The translations under genes and the position numbers were made by a program. 64,000 bases of DNA from Viscum album. Its lineage: Eukaryota; Streptophyta; Magnoliopsida; Santalales; Viscaceae. Below are positions 12,373-23,187 of the stretch, in pieces; position 1 is the stretch's first letter, and every line of letters begins with the position of its first letter. The DNA is taken from NCBI GenBank assembly GCA_963277665.1, contig OY728122.1:1543756868-1543820867 (forward strand), given 5' to 3'. The notes under the pieces were generated by a model. That model made no database searches. It was not told the origin of the DNA and saw only the letters and a list, made by a program, of their open reading frames with translations.

Positions 12373-13708
12373 TGTGAAAAATCCCACAAGGTAACATTTC
12401 TGTGTTTTGATTTGATATAGTATTTTGAAAAAGTAGGTTAACAATGTTAGTTGTGGAGTTCCAACTTGATGTTGGGTATATTGATAATGATCCATGGAAG
12501 ATTTATAAAATCTCTAGAATTGTTATAAAAATTATGGGTACCAGGTGGAACCATTTCCCAAGGTTTTCCAAATTTTCTGGGATTAAGATTTATTAGATGT
12601 CTCAAATTTCAAGAAAGATGGATTTATAGGTATTAATAAAAAATACATTAAAGATATAAAATTATGGATGGTTTGGTTCTTTTTGAAGGTTTGGTGTTTC
12701 GTGAAAGTTTATATTTTTGAAATGGACTGGAGTATTGTGAAAGCGAAGGACAGATGGTATGTTACATGATTATGAGAAGTTTAAAGAATGGAAAATTTCA
12801 TTGGAGTTTTTTGAAATTGGGATTTTCGTGAACAAGAATGAATAGTTTCACAAAAAGGTGATGGTGATCTTAAGAGTTTCATGAAAGGATGGAAACATCT
12901 ATAAATAAGTGTCTACCCCCTCAGTTTCATAGAATAATTTTTAATGAAACTTTAAAGGCGCTGAAATCATGCAAGTGAGTTCATAAGGTTTTTCTTTCAT
13001 GATGGTTTTCATAAGATCATCAATTTCATGAAGAAAATAAGTTTCACGACAGCTATGAACACTTGGAAAATTTTTTAGTTTCATTATAGTTATCAGTTTC
13101 ATGAATGTAGTGTGTTTCATCCATGTTGTGGGGTTTTCAAAAGAATATAGTTTTAAAAAGAATTTTGAAATTTTGAAAAAGATATAAAAAGGGATCAGTG
13201 AAAATAAATATTATTAAAACTATAAGGGATTTCTGGTCAAAACTATAATAACGTGGTATTCATAAATTGGATTACTTTGGAAGTTAATGATGTATCAAAT
13301 GTGTTTTATAACATATCGATTCAGGTGATCAAAATAATAATCTTATAAAGAAGCAGTGAGTGCACTTCAATTAAGAGATAAGGGAGATTTTATATTTTTA
13401 TTGGATGTAAAACAGGAGGGACTATGAGTCTACAACTAAATTTTTAATAATAGTGATCTTTAGTGGGTTTGTTTTATAGAAACATTTCCTTTTTAGAATC
13501 TTTAGAAATATCCTAGTGTAGTTGAAATAAGTAAAATTTCTATGTATCATACATGCTTTCATTTCTCCTCATATACTGATACATTATAGGAAAAGAAGTG
13601 TGTTTTGTTTAATGAAAAAAATATCCAATGGGATAGTTTTTTTAATATATCGTACCTTGATTCACCCCCTATATCATGGTATTTATCCTAGTTGGGATAA
13701 AAATGTGG
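12373..13708 (+). repeat. 3' LTR of copia C
   Basis: It begins TGTGAAAAATCCC immediately after the polypurine tract and parallels 5503-6777. The end is uncertain by a few bases. It is placed where the sequence returns to the LTR of element B (GTGTTCTTGAGCCATGAGACCC). Confidence 0.65.
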
Positions 13709-13709
13709 T

Positions 13710-14960
13710 TTTATGTGGGTGTGTTCTTGAGCCATGAGACCCATTGTGATACTTGATTCTATGTGTGGTATGTAGTATATTATTTCAATGTTAGTTATAA
13801 TCACATGTTTCTATGTGTTACTAATTTATTCTCATGTTGTTATGTTTTCCTTATGTTATCTACCAAATAGATGTGTTACATTTATTTTGAGGTTTTTTTC
13901 TTAGTGATCAGAATAGCGAGAACAATGGGAAACATTTATCCCATAGGGGGGAGTGCACTTGAATTGTGTGGATGGAGATGGTGGACCAAAGAGCAAGTTA
14001 GAGATATGATAATATCATGGAATTATATGTTTGGGATGTACTAAATGTCTTAGTATTAGGATGCTCGTTTCCTAGTTGATATATAATTTGTATGTTATAC
14101 ATCAATAACTTGAATCCTTGTTAATCTACAGGTTTCATTCCATATATTGGGAACCCGATTCCTATTTTATTAGAAGTTCCATTTCTTTTATTAGGTACTC
14201 AACACCTAGTTAATTTATGAGAAAATTTTGTACATGGGACCTAGACTGGGTCCCATGTACTGACGATTCTATGTGTGTTTCGAGTGATTGATTTAATATA
14301 CCAATGGGTAGTTTTTTTATTTTTTATTTCATCTCATTATCCTTTAAGCATTGTGCCCTAATAGGTACAAATGAGGGTTTGTGGAACATTGGTTAGAGCA
14401 TACCTACTTGGTTTTTTATCGCGTGATACTATAGATGTAACACATTTATTATATATGAGGAATACATAGTTATACATGAGCCTAATTGATTACAGAGTCC
14501 TTGATGATTCCTTACTGAGTCATAGACTAACACTATACTTGAATATTTAGATGTTCTTGTAGATTTCCATACAAGATATTTGATGAAGGGAATGGGATAT
14601 GTGGTGAATGGTTGAGTAGAGAAGCATGGTGAAACGAGTAGACTAGGACAGACTCTAGAGGACTGCTATTTTTTATTTATTTATCTACACTTATAACAGT
14701 AGCTAGTCTTTCCATGTTGGGATATATTTATTTATACAAACACATATGTTATTTTTAGATTTCCTCATCAAATTTTATTATATTAATTATATTGTTGTTA
14801 TTATTTATTTAGTCTTTGATTTGATAATGAGGTTATAGTGTGCACACTAATTGATTTAGAACCTGGAACCTAGTCAATGGCCTCTTACACATGGGGAGGC
14901 AAGCATGAGGTCATGTGAACTTTTAACTCGAATCTGGTGGTTTAGGTTGGGATGTTTTAA
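13710..14960 (+). repeat. 3' LTR of element B, second part
   Basis: It continues the alignment with 1410-2617 of the 5' LTR (ATGAGACCCATTGTGATA, GATGATACCATGGAA-like and GGAATGGGAT blocks). It ends near GGGATGTTTTAA, the counterpart of GGGGTGTTACA. The sequence beyond is LINE, and no target duplication matching the left flank of element B is visible. Confidence 0.6.
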
Positions 14961-15133
14961 CTAGACACATCCTGCTCCAATTGGGATATCCAAAATATGA
15001 ATTGGATTAAATGAAAGTTATTGGCACAAATATTGTTGATCTGGATGTAAAACCAAAATCCGAATCCAGAAATAAGTCCAATGAAATTACCTCCAATAAT
15101 GTAACACCTTTGGAGAAGATGGATGACACTATG
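14961..15133 (+). pseudogene. LINE fragment 1 (probable ORF1 part)
   Basis: An open plus-strand frame of lysine-, serine- and asparagine-rich sequence (MKVIGTNIVDLDV..., about 15011-15133) runs into the left end of the Sirevirus-like element. Similar polar, acidic coding sequence resumes right after that element at 27962 and leads into a LINE endonuclease. I infer that this is the ORF1 tail of the same LINE. The fragment alone has no diagnostic motif. Confidence 0.45.
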
Positions 15134-15376
15134 TGTTGAGTCAATAAGCTTTTCCTTATGACTTTTCCATTCCTTCTTGTTTTGAAAATCACAAACACCT
15201 TATACATAAGAAAAGCTATATTTTACTTCTATAAGGAAAATTTCCTTCCTTAAGGAAATTTACCCTAACCTATATTTCCTTATACATATCTATATTTTCC
15301 TTAAGTATAAAAATTGGATTCATAACAAAAACCTCGGAATCATATAAATACTTAGATATAAAGCATTCTATTTTAG

Positions 15377-15860
15377 GATCTGAATTCTGGATAAGAACTG
15401 TAATGAAGTTCCACTCCGAATTCTGAATATGAACTGTAATGAAGTACGACTCCGAATTCTGGATATGAACTATAATGAAGTTCCACTCCGAATTCTGGAT
15501 ATGAACTGTAATGAAGTTCCACTTTGAATTCTAGATATGAACTGTAATGAAGTTCCACTCCGAATTTTGGATACGAACTCCAATGTAGTTTCATTCCGAA
15601 TTCGGGATACGAACTCTCATATAGTTCTATTCGGAATTCTGGATACGGACTCTAACAAAGTTCAACTCTGAACTTTTACTAGTTCGACTCTGAACTCCTA
15701 TGAGTTTGACTCCGAACTTTTACTAGTTCAACTCTGAATTTTTATGAGTTCGACTCCGAGCTTTTAAAAGTTCTAACTTTAACTTCTATGAGTTCGACTC
15801 ATAAATTTTACTAGTTCGACTCCGAACTTCTATGAGTTTGACTCCAAATTTTGAAAGTTT
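15377..15860 (+). repeat. 36-bp and 22-bp tandem repeats in the 5' LTR
   Basis: About seven units of a 36-bp repeat (core CGAATTCTGGATATGAACT followed by a TAATGAAGTTCCACTC-type end) run from about 15377 to 15660. They pass into units of about 22 bp alternating GTTCGACTCCGAACTTTTA and GTTTGACTCTGAACTCCTA types to about 15860. Because 36 is divisible by three, the array reads through as a repetitive minus-strand frame, which is not a gene. The arrays sit in U3 upstream of the TATA box and could act as enhancer repeats. Confidence 0.85.
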
Positions 15861-16233
15861 AGATTCTGAACACTGGTGAAACCAGACTCTGAATTTCCTT
15901 AGAAATTCAGACTCAAGATTTATATATAATTCATGTTCCGAATTCCTATAAAAACAAAATCCGAATATCCTGTTTATTATAGACTCCGAATTCCATTTTG
16001 GTTAGACTCTGATATTTTATTTTCTTACATTCCGAATTAAAGTTTTGCTTATTCTTACACTCATTTCATTAGAAAGCGATGTCGTGCATTCAGTTACACA
16101 AGTTATGTTATAAAATGAAGTCATCCATTATGTTTCTAGCTAACCATTGGTTTAGTGACACATGTACAGGTCCCTCCGAAATTTAAGAAAAATATGACTG
16201 TTGGAGGAGGGAGCTGACCGTTCAAACCGTGCC

Positions 16234-16240
16234 TATAAAT
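16234..16240 (+). promoter_or_regulatory. LTR TATA box
   Basis: TATAAAT within GCCTATAAATAGGAGATC, in a locally GC-richer stretch about 850 bases before the LTR end. The same motif is kept in the 3' LTR. It is the likely core promoter of the element. Confidence 0.7.
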
Positions 16241-17081
16241 AGGAGATCATTTGAATGAGCTCAACATTGAACTTTGACACAACTTGTGCTTACATGCTGT
16301 TGAAGTGATTTCTAGAGAGAGAGGCTCTTCTTAACTCTCAAGCTTCGTGCAGAAAGTTTGAATGGCTTCATCAAACTTTTCCTTGTGCAGACTTGCTTTA
16401 TGCGACTCCGATTGTTGGTGATTACAATCGAGGGCTTATGGGGATAGGAAGACAGAGGTTCCAACACCTTGAAGTTGAGGGATTCCTTTCTGAGGAAGAC
16501 ATAGGTTCAAACTACCTTTAAGTTGATGGATTGTGTGGATATCAAGATAGAGACTCCGATCGTCGTATTGACGGCTTTCCTTGGTGTGGGTAAGATTGAC
16601 TTTCTTGAATGTATAAATCAAGGGTTATTTATCCAAGGTTGTTAGATACCCTTATCTTTGGGTTAAAATATATATATCTTGTTACTTGTAGTTTTACTAC
16701 TTTTTTTTCTGCTACATTGGGTATTGTAAGGAAAGTATAACCATCTTATATTTCCTTACACTTGTACTCTGATTCATTTAGATTATATATGCTATAAGGT
16801 AGAATCTCATATTGTAATCTTTGGTTAAGTTTCAATTTCTGAATCCATATTTCTCGAACCTGTTTGCGAAATCAGTTTCCAGATATAAGCAAGTGCATAG
16901 AACTAGAAGTTTGTAACATCATACTTTTCCCAATATTTCATTGGTAATTAGAGGTGTTGTGAATTTTCTTTGTTTTACTTTGTTAAACATAGATCATTCA
17001 TTGTTTAAGGAAATTTTTACAGTATACAATTCACCCCCTCTTGTATATTGAGCATCTACATCGTTATTTCGATCCTACAAT

Positions 17082-17094
17082 TGGTATCAGAGGG
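17082..17094 (+). other. Primer-binding site of the Sirevirus-like element
   Basis: TGGTATCAGAGGG lies two bases after the 5' LTR end. It is complementary to initiator Met-tRNA except at the last two positions. A second TTTGGTATCAGAGGGGG copy occurs at about 17126-17142, so the primer region is duplicated. Confidence 0.85.
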
Positions 17095-17281
17095 TGGAAA
17101 TCTCAAACTCTATACCAATCTTACATTTGGTATCAGAGGGGGTATCTGAAATACTTATATTAACATATAAGTTTTTCTCTCATTTTTTCATTGTTCTATA
17201 TTTTCCTTTCTTAGGAATATTTTCCTTGAATCCCAACTTTTACTTTTAACAAGTTTTTGTGTAGAAAATGTTTTCTTAAAG

Positions 17282-18241
17282 ATGGAAGGTTTTAATGTTG
17301 GTTCAATCGAAAACCTAAATCCTACAAGACCACCAATTTTTGATGGTAATGATTATGAGTATTGGAGAGATCAGATGAAGAATTTTGTTTTCAATACTAT
17401 AGTAGATAACTTTGTTATGCTTACTAGAGGTTGTAAAATTCCTGATAAGGAAGTTAGTGCTTTCACAAACCAAGAGAAGCATGATTATCAATTAAAATAT
17501 AAGGTATGAAATAATCTAATATGTTCAATTACTAGGAACATATATAGCCAAATTTCTTCATGTGAAATACCTAACTATATATGGAAGAAACTTGAAGTTA
17601 CTCATTTTGGTACATCTAAAGTGATTGAGACTAGAAGAGCTATGTTGAGAGCTGAGTATCATGGTTTTAATTTTCCTTATGGAGAACCAATAAGAAAAGT
17701 AAAACAAATGTTTATGAATATCTTGAACAAATTAAAATCTATGGAAGGGAAAGTTCTAGAAGATGAAGCTCTTGTGGATAAGATTATTGATATAATTCCC
17801 AATGAGTGGGAATCAAAGAGAACAACTATTGATGAGAATAGGAAGGTTACTCAAATTTCTCTTGATGAACTATTTGTAACTCTTCTCCAACATGAAGCAA
17901 GGATGAAGAGAGATGATGACAACATAAAAAATAAGAATGTGAATGGTACTATTGATATTAATACTACATCAAATCACATGAAAGCAAAGACTCCGGAGAG
18001 AGAAACTAGATCCAATTCTAAGAAGGTTACAATTCAATCTGAATCTAGTGTGAGTGAAGTCTCAGAAAATGAGTTAGCTAATATTGGTCGAAGGATAAAA
18101 AAGATAGCTGGTTAAAGAAATTTCCAATCCATGTATACGAAGAAGGAAAGGAAAGATAAGAAATATTCAGAGGTCAGAGGCTATGAATGCAAGAGAAGTG
18201 GACACATTATACCTGATTTCCCTATGCTTAAAAAGAAATAA
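17282..18241 (+). pseudogene. gag: gag of the Sirevirus-like element
   Basis: The ATG at 17282 opens a Gag of the UBN2/retrotrans_gag type. It has RPPIFDGNDYEYW near residues 17-30, then W-K-LEVTHFGT, a LRAEYHGFNF block and IIDIIPNEWESK further on. The frame stays the same but is cut by a TGA at 17507-17509 and a TAA at 18113-18115. A degraded zinc knuckle follows (ECKRSGHIIPDF, about 18187-18222); its second and last cysteines are replaced. The protein would form the particle and bind RNA. The last stop lies at 18239. Confidence 0.85.
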
Positions 18242-19235
18242 TGAAAAGAGATTCATTCTGAAGGTAACATGAAAAAGTTTTATAAAGCTAAAGCTAAGAT
18301 AAGTCTGAAAGCTAATACTACATGGAGTGCTAGCTGTGGAGACTCTTCAAAAAGTGAATCTTCAAAATATGACTCATTAGCTTAGAAGAATATGGGATTC
18401 AATGCTAATACTTCTTTTCCACATACATGACATATGGCCATGGTACGCTCTGCCGAGGCTTTAACAAATTTATCTCTTGATATGAATTACTATTCTAAAA
18501 ATAGTACTTCTAATGAAGATACTTCATCCTCAGAAAATTAAGAACCGTAATATGAAGAAGAATCTAGATTTTCCAAGTTAGTTGAATCAAAAAAGTGTAA
18601 AATATCTAAGAAATTAGGCAATTCAAATACTAGGGAAGAAGTTCTTACAAAAGAGATTTCAGATCTTTCTTCAGATCTTAATGATAAAGAAGAGCTAATA
18701 GAAAAAATTTCTAAAGGCCTTGAGAATGAAAATTATGATAAGGAAGAACTTTATAAGGATCTTTAGAATACTATTTTATAGATGAAAGCTTTTGAAGAAA
18801 AATCTAACTCTTAAAAAATGATTCCTGAGGATAGGAATTTAGTCATCAGACTAAAATCTGAAATATTTTCTCTTAAGAAGCTTATCATTAAATTTAACTC
18901 TGGGAAGGAAAATTTTGACAATATGTATTCTCAAATTAAACCTCATGGAAACACTACTAGAGTAGGTTATTCTCACCAAAAACCAGTTTTCCAAAATGAC
19001 TATTTTGTTTCATCTAGATCCCCTTTTTTGAACTAAGTGTAAAATTGGTGGGCATTGGAAGAAAAATTGTTCTTTGAACAAAGTTCAATCTCTTGGGTTT
19101 CATAAAGAATATTTCTCTAAAAAAATGTGGATACCCAAAATTTTGTTATCTATAAATCTCGGATCCAAACAAGCTTGGATTCCGAAAGTCTAATTCTTTT
19201 CTTATTTTCAGGAAGATAAAGGAAGTACCAACAAC
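18242..19235 (+). pseudogene. gag-pol linker: polar coiled-coil region and second zinc knuckle
   Basis: Broken frames rich in Ser, Glu and Lys (SESSKYDSL, DEDTSSSEN) are followed by a heptad-like stretch with repeated Leu, Glu and Lys at about 18560-18930, consistent with a coiled coil. About 19038-19070 carries CKIGGHWKKNC, a zinc-knuckle-like motif, and shortly after comes a MWIPK / AWIPKV repeat typical of the sequence just before protease in Sirevirus polyproteins. Stops interrupt it at several points. Confidence 0.6.
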
Positions 19236-20578
19236 AATACTTCATATATGGATAGTGGATGTTCCCGCAAATGACTGGTAACAAAAGCTATTTTGAAAAG
19301 ATTATCAAGACGAAAGGAGGAAAAGTAAGTTTCGGAGATAATACTCAGGGAGAAATTGTTGGTATAGGTAATATTGTTCTTCTTGGTAATACTTTGATTT
19401 CAAATGTTTTGTTTGTCAAGGATATTAAGCACAACCTCATTATCATAATCCAATTACGTGATGAAGGATACCTTGTGAATTTTAGGAATGATAAGTGCTT
19501 AGTACACAATTCCAAGGATGAGTTTATTCTTTCTACCCATAGTCATGAAAATATTTACACTATGAACATAGAATACCTTATGAGCCAAGACTTACCTTGC
19601 CTTAGTGCAATGGAATATCATTCTTGGTTATGGAATAGAAGACTAGGTCACTGTAACCTTAGAAACTTATGAAAACTCTCTAAGAAGAAACTAGTTAAGG
19701 ATCTACCAGAGCTTAGATTTGATTCTTCTAAAGTTTGTGATCCTTATCAATATGGAAAGAAACATAAATCTAGTTTTAAATCAATCAGTGAAGTCTCAAC
19801 AACTGATGCATTACAATTGGTTAACATGGATCTTTTTGGTCCAACACAAACTGGAAGCATTAGAGGAAAATACTATGTGTTTTTTCTAGTTGATGATTAC
19901 ACTAGATTTACATGGGTCTATTTTCTAGCAAAGAAGTCTGAAGATTTTTCTTATTTCAAAATTTTTAGAGCCCAAGATAAAAATGAGAAAAACCTTCCAT
20001 TGAAAACTATTCATTGTGATCATGGAAGATAATTTTAGAATTCTGATTTTGGAACTTTTTGTAGTAGAAAAGTAATTACTCACAACGTTTCAGCACCTAG
20101 AACTCCTCAACAAAATGGTTTAGTTGAAAGAAGAAATAGAATTATTCAAGAGATAACTAGAACCATGTTGAGTGAATATTCTATAGATAGACATTTCTGG
20201 GCTGAATCAGTAAGTACTACTTGTTATACTATAAATCGAGTTTTGATTAGACCTTTTCTTAATAAAACTCTTTATGTGTTATGGAATGGTAGAAAACCAA
20301 GACTTTCCTACATCAATGTTTTTGGATACAAAGTATTCATCCTGAATACTAAATATAATCTATATAAATTTGCACCAAAATATGATGAAGGAATTTTCTT
20401 AGGCTACTCCACAACTTCTAAGGCCTATAGAGTTTTTAACAATATCACTTGTACAATTGAGGAAATAATACATGTAAAATTTTATGAAACTGATCCTTTT
20501 TTAACCATCCCTACCTACATCCTCGGATGTGTTTTCAAAAAAAGATTATCAACCTTTGATAGAAGATCCTTCTGCTAA
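19236..20578 (+). pseudogene. pol: Protease and integrase of the Sirevirus-like element
   Basis: Protease: DSGCSR at about 19251-19268, the copia aspartic protease site. A frameshift directly after it splits the motif from MTGNKSYF. GAG-pre-integrase: LWNRRLGHCNL at about 19627-19660; the HHCC zinc site is damaged, with CDPYQYGK where a second Cys is expected. Integrase core: NMDLFGP and VDDYTRFTWVYFL from about 19825, IHCDHGR near 20010, and QQNGLVERRNR at about 20108-20140 with the catalytic Glu present. The chain runs on to a frame change at about 20525. Integrase would insert the cDNA into the genome. Confidence 0.85.
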
Positions 20579-22310
20579 GGAAAATGTTCAAGATGATACT
20601 TCTAAAACAATTTCCCCAGAAGACATTCTACTATATTTTGATGAACCAGTTTTACAAAACTCAGGTCAGGTGTTTCTAAAGAATCACCCCAGTGATAGTA
20701 TCATTGGTGATGTAAATCAACCTATAAGGACTAGATGTTCCTTGAGGAATGAAGTAGAACATCTAGCATTTATTTCCCAATTAGAACCAAAAAGCACTGA
20801 TGAAGCTTTAGGTGATGATGATTGGATCAAAGCCATGCAAAATGAACTAAATGAATTCAAAAGAAATAAAGTCTGGACCTTGGTTGAAAGACCTAAGGAA
20901 ACTTCTATTATTGGAGTAAAATGGTTCTTTAGAAACATGTGCGATGAAAATGGAATCATCGTTTGAAATAAATCTATACTAGTTGCTAAAGGCTATAATT
21001 AACAAAATGGAATAGACTATGAAAAAACCAATGCACCAGTAGCTAGACATGAATCTATTCATATTTTACATTCCTTTGCAGAATTATTTAATTTAAAAGT
21101 TTTTCAAATGGATGTGAAATGTGCTTTTCTTAATGGTTTTGTTCAAGAGGAAGTTCATGTTGAACAACCTCTTGGATTTGAAGATACAAAACATCCTGGT
21201 CATGTTTTCAGACTTAGCAAAGCTTTGTATGGCCTTAAACAATCCCCACAATCTTGGTATAATAGACTTACATGATTTTTACATAATAATAACTATGTTA
21301 ATGGAAATGTAGATCCAACCCTTTTTATAATGAAAGATAAGAAAAATGTTTTGATTGTTCAAATTTATGTTGATGACATTATATTTGGTTCAACTCAGCA
21401 ATATTTAACTGATTTTTTTGCAGATCTAATGAAATATGAGTTTGAAATGAGTATGATGGATGAGTTAATATTTTTTCGTGGTTTTCAAATTTCTCAAAAA
21501 CCAGAAGGAATCTACATATCCCAACATAAGTATATTAAATATCTTCTTAAAAAGTATGGTTATGACAACACTAAGAGTATAAGTACTCCTATTGGTATCT
21601 CAAACACAGTTGATCTTGATGAAGATGGGAAACTAGTAGATCAAACATCTTTTAGAGGTATGATCGGAAGTCTTCTTTACTTGACATCTGGTCGACCAGA
21701 CTTGATGTTTTATGTATTCTTTTGTGCAATATATCAATCCAATCCTAAGTAATCTCATTTAAAGGAGGTGAAAAGAATTTTTTGCTACTTAAAGGGAACC
21801 ATGGTTCTAGGATTATTTTATACTTCTGAAAATGATATTGTTTTAAAAAGCTTTTCAGATTCTAACTTTGGTGGATGTAGAATGGATAGAAAAAGTACAT
21901 CCAGAACTTGTCATTTCTTAGGAGATTCATTAGTTTCATGGTCCTACCAGAAGCAAAACTGTGTATCACTCTCCACTGCTAAATATGAATATGTAGCACT
22001 TGGAAATTGTTGTGCTCATGTGTTGTGGATGCAACACAAACTCACAGATTATGGCCTCACTTTTACTAAGACTCAAATTTTGTGTCATAACACAAGTGCC
22101 ATTGCCCTTTGTAAATACCCTGCACACCACTCTCATGCAAGACACATAGATATTATACATCACTTTCTTAGGGATCACACAGTTAAATGATATATCATTC
22201 TTCAGTTTATCGGAACGCAAGATCAACTTGCTGGTATTTTCAATAAATCTTTACCTTTCGATAGATTTGAATACATTAAACAGAAGTTAGGAATTATAAA
22301 TATGAGGTAA
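20529..22310 (+). pseudogene. pol: Reverse transcriptase and RNase H of the Sirevirus-like element
   Basis: One frame runs to a natural-looking stop at 22308-22310. Motifs: DDDWIKAMQNEL and VWTLVERP, VAKGYN, VFQMDVKCAFLNG (21100-21135), ALYGLKQSP (21223), the catalytic YVDDIIFGS (21367-21393), GRPDLMF, DSNFGGCRMDRKSTS (RNase H, about 21855) and the tail HIDIIHHFLRDH with QLAGIFNKSLP. In-frame stops lie at about 20964, 20999, 21274, 21750 and 22188; most are explained by one C-to-T change in CGA or CAA. It is the best preserved coding region in the window but cannot give a full enzyme. Confidence 0.92.
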
Positions 22311-22394
22311 TCCTCCATTATTAACTTCTTTTTGAACAATTATCATTATAGTAATAAAATCATTTTCATAGGGGGAGTACATTTGCATGTTCGC

Positions 22395-22725
22395 ATAATC
22401 AAAATTTTCATAGTATTTTTTTCTAGTTTTTGTATTCAAAATTTTCGCAGTCAGTTTTTTTTCAAACTTTTGCAACAAAATTGTTTTCGTAACGAGTTAC
22501 TTTTCAAAATTTTCGGAACTTAAATTTTCGGAATGAAATTTTTTGGAACTAAAATTTTCATAATGAAAGTTTCCAGAACTGGAATTTTCGTATTGAAAAT
22601 TTACAGAATGGAAATTTTCAGAATGGAAATTTTTGGAACTAATATTTTCAGAATAGAAATTTACTTATTGAGAATTTTCGTAATGAAGTTTTCATACTGA
22701 CATTTTTCGTAATGATGTTTTTTAG
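22395..22725 (+). repeat. About 16-bp minisatellite, AATTTTCGGAATGAA type
   Basis: Some fifteen to twenty diverged units alternate TTTTCGGAACT, TTTTCATAATGAA and TTTACAGAATGGAA forms at about 16-17-bp spacing. The array lies just downstream of the pol stop. Unit boundaries are uncertain because of substitutions and small indels. Confidence 0.65.
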
Positions 22726-23022
22726 TATGTTTTTTCTTAGTCAAATTTCCCTCAAGAAGAATATTACCAATTACGAACAATCTTTCTAGCCAATATGAAA
22801 GGTATTATTACCTTACTTAAGTCTTTGTAATCATATTTTTTTGCTGGTACTTTCTTATGTGTTTTTTGGATTCTAGTTTTTATAAATCTGAATGTTTTTC
22901 TTAAAACCTCAAAAGATCGGAGTCAAGTTTTACTTGTGGTTTATATCTCAACTCTCAGATCAAATCCAAATGTATCTCAACCATTCGATCAACCGTGGAA
23001 ACTGAAACGTCGTCTCAACGCC

Positions 23023-23030
23023 TATATAAA
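23023..23030 (+). promoter_or_regulatory. Internal TATA-like box upstream of the env-like gene
   Basis: TATATAAA within AACGCCTATATAAAGGGG lies 158 bases before the env-like ATG, in a segment clearly more GC-rich than its surroundings. Its context (GCCTATA followed by purines) resembles that of the LTR TATA box. It could direct a separate env-like transcript. This is inference from position and motif only. Confidence 0.45.
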
Positions 23031-23187
23031 GGGGACACCTGAAGGTCGCCCCACATCGGTTTTTCAAAGCTTTCGCGTCTTGAAGCCCTGAATCTCTTCT
23101 TAAGGACCATTCTGATCTTTCTGAAGCCCATTTCGAATCCTCCAGAACTCTCCATTCCAATTGTTTGTTGAAGCTATATCTCAAGAT

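Larger units (their letters stand above)
5503..13708 (+). mobile_element. Decayed Ty1/copia retrotransposon C, nested in the LTR of element B
   Basis: Two direct repeats of about 1.3 kb (5503-6777 and 12373-13708) bracket gag, protease, integrase, reverse transcriptase and RNase H remains in Ty1/copia order. The flanks are consecutive pieces of the LTR of element B. The bases beside the insertion, ATTAT on the left and TTTAT on the right, may be a decayed 5-bp target duplication. Coding remains are riddled with stops and the LTRs differ at many sites, so this is an old insertion. Confidence 0.75.
15134..17079 (+). repeat. 5' LTR of the Sirevirus-like element
   Basis: A direct repeat of 26038-27961. 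It starts TGTTGAG and ends TTTCGATCCTACA, with the primer site two bases later. It contains a tandem array of 36-bp units, then one of about 22-bp units, then a TATA box at 16234. The promoter in U3 would drive genomic RNA. Confidence 0.92.
22311..23187 (+). other. Non-coding spacer between pol and env-like gene
   Basis: It holds a minisatellite (about 22395-22725), then unremarkable AT-rich sequence, then a GC-richer stretch (about 22960-23110) with a TATA-like box. I see no protein-coding signal. Confidence 0.6.

Noticed and set aside
15373..15594. Minus-strand frame with repeated ELHYSSYPEFGV units
   Set aside because: It is a translation of the 36-bp LTR repeat, whose length is divisible by three. 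The same happens in the 3' LTR at 26224-26516 in two frames. No gene.
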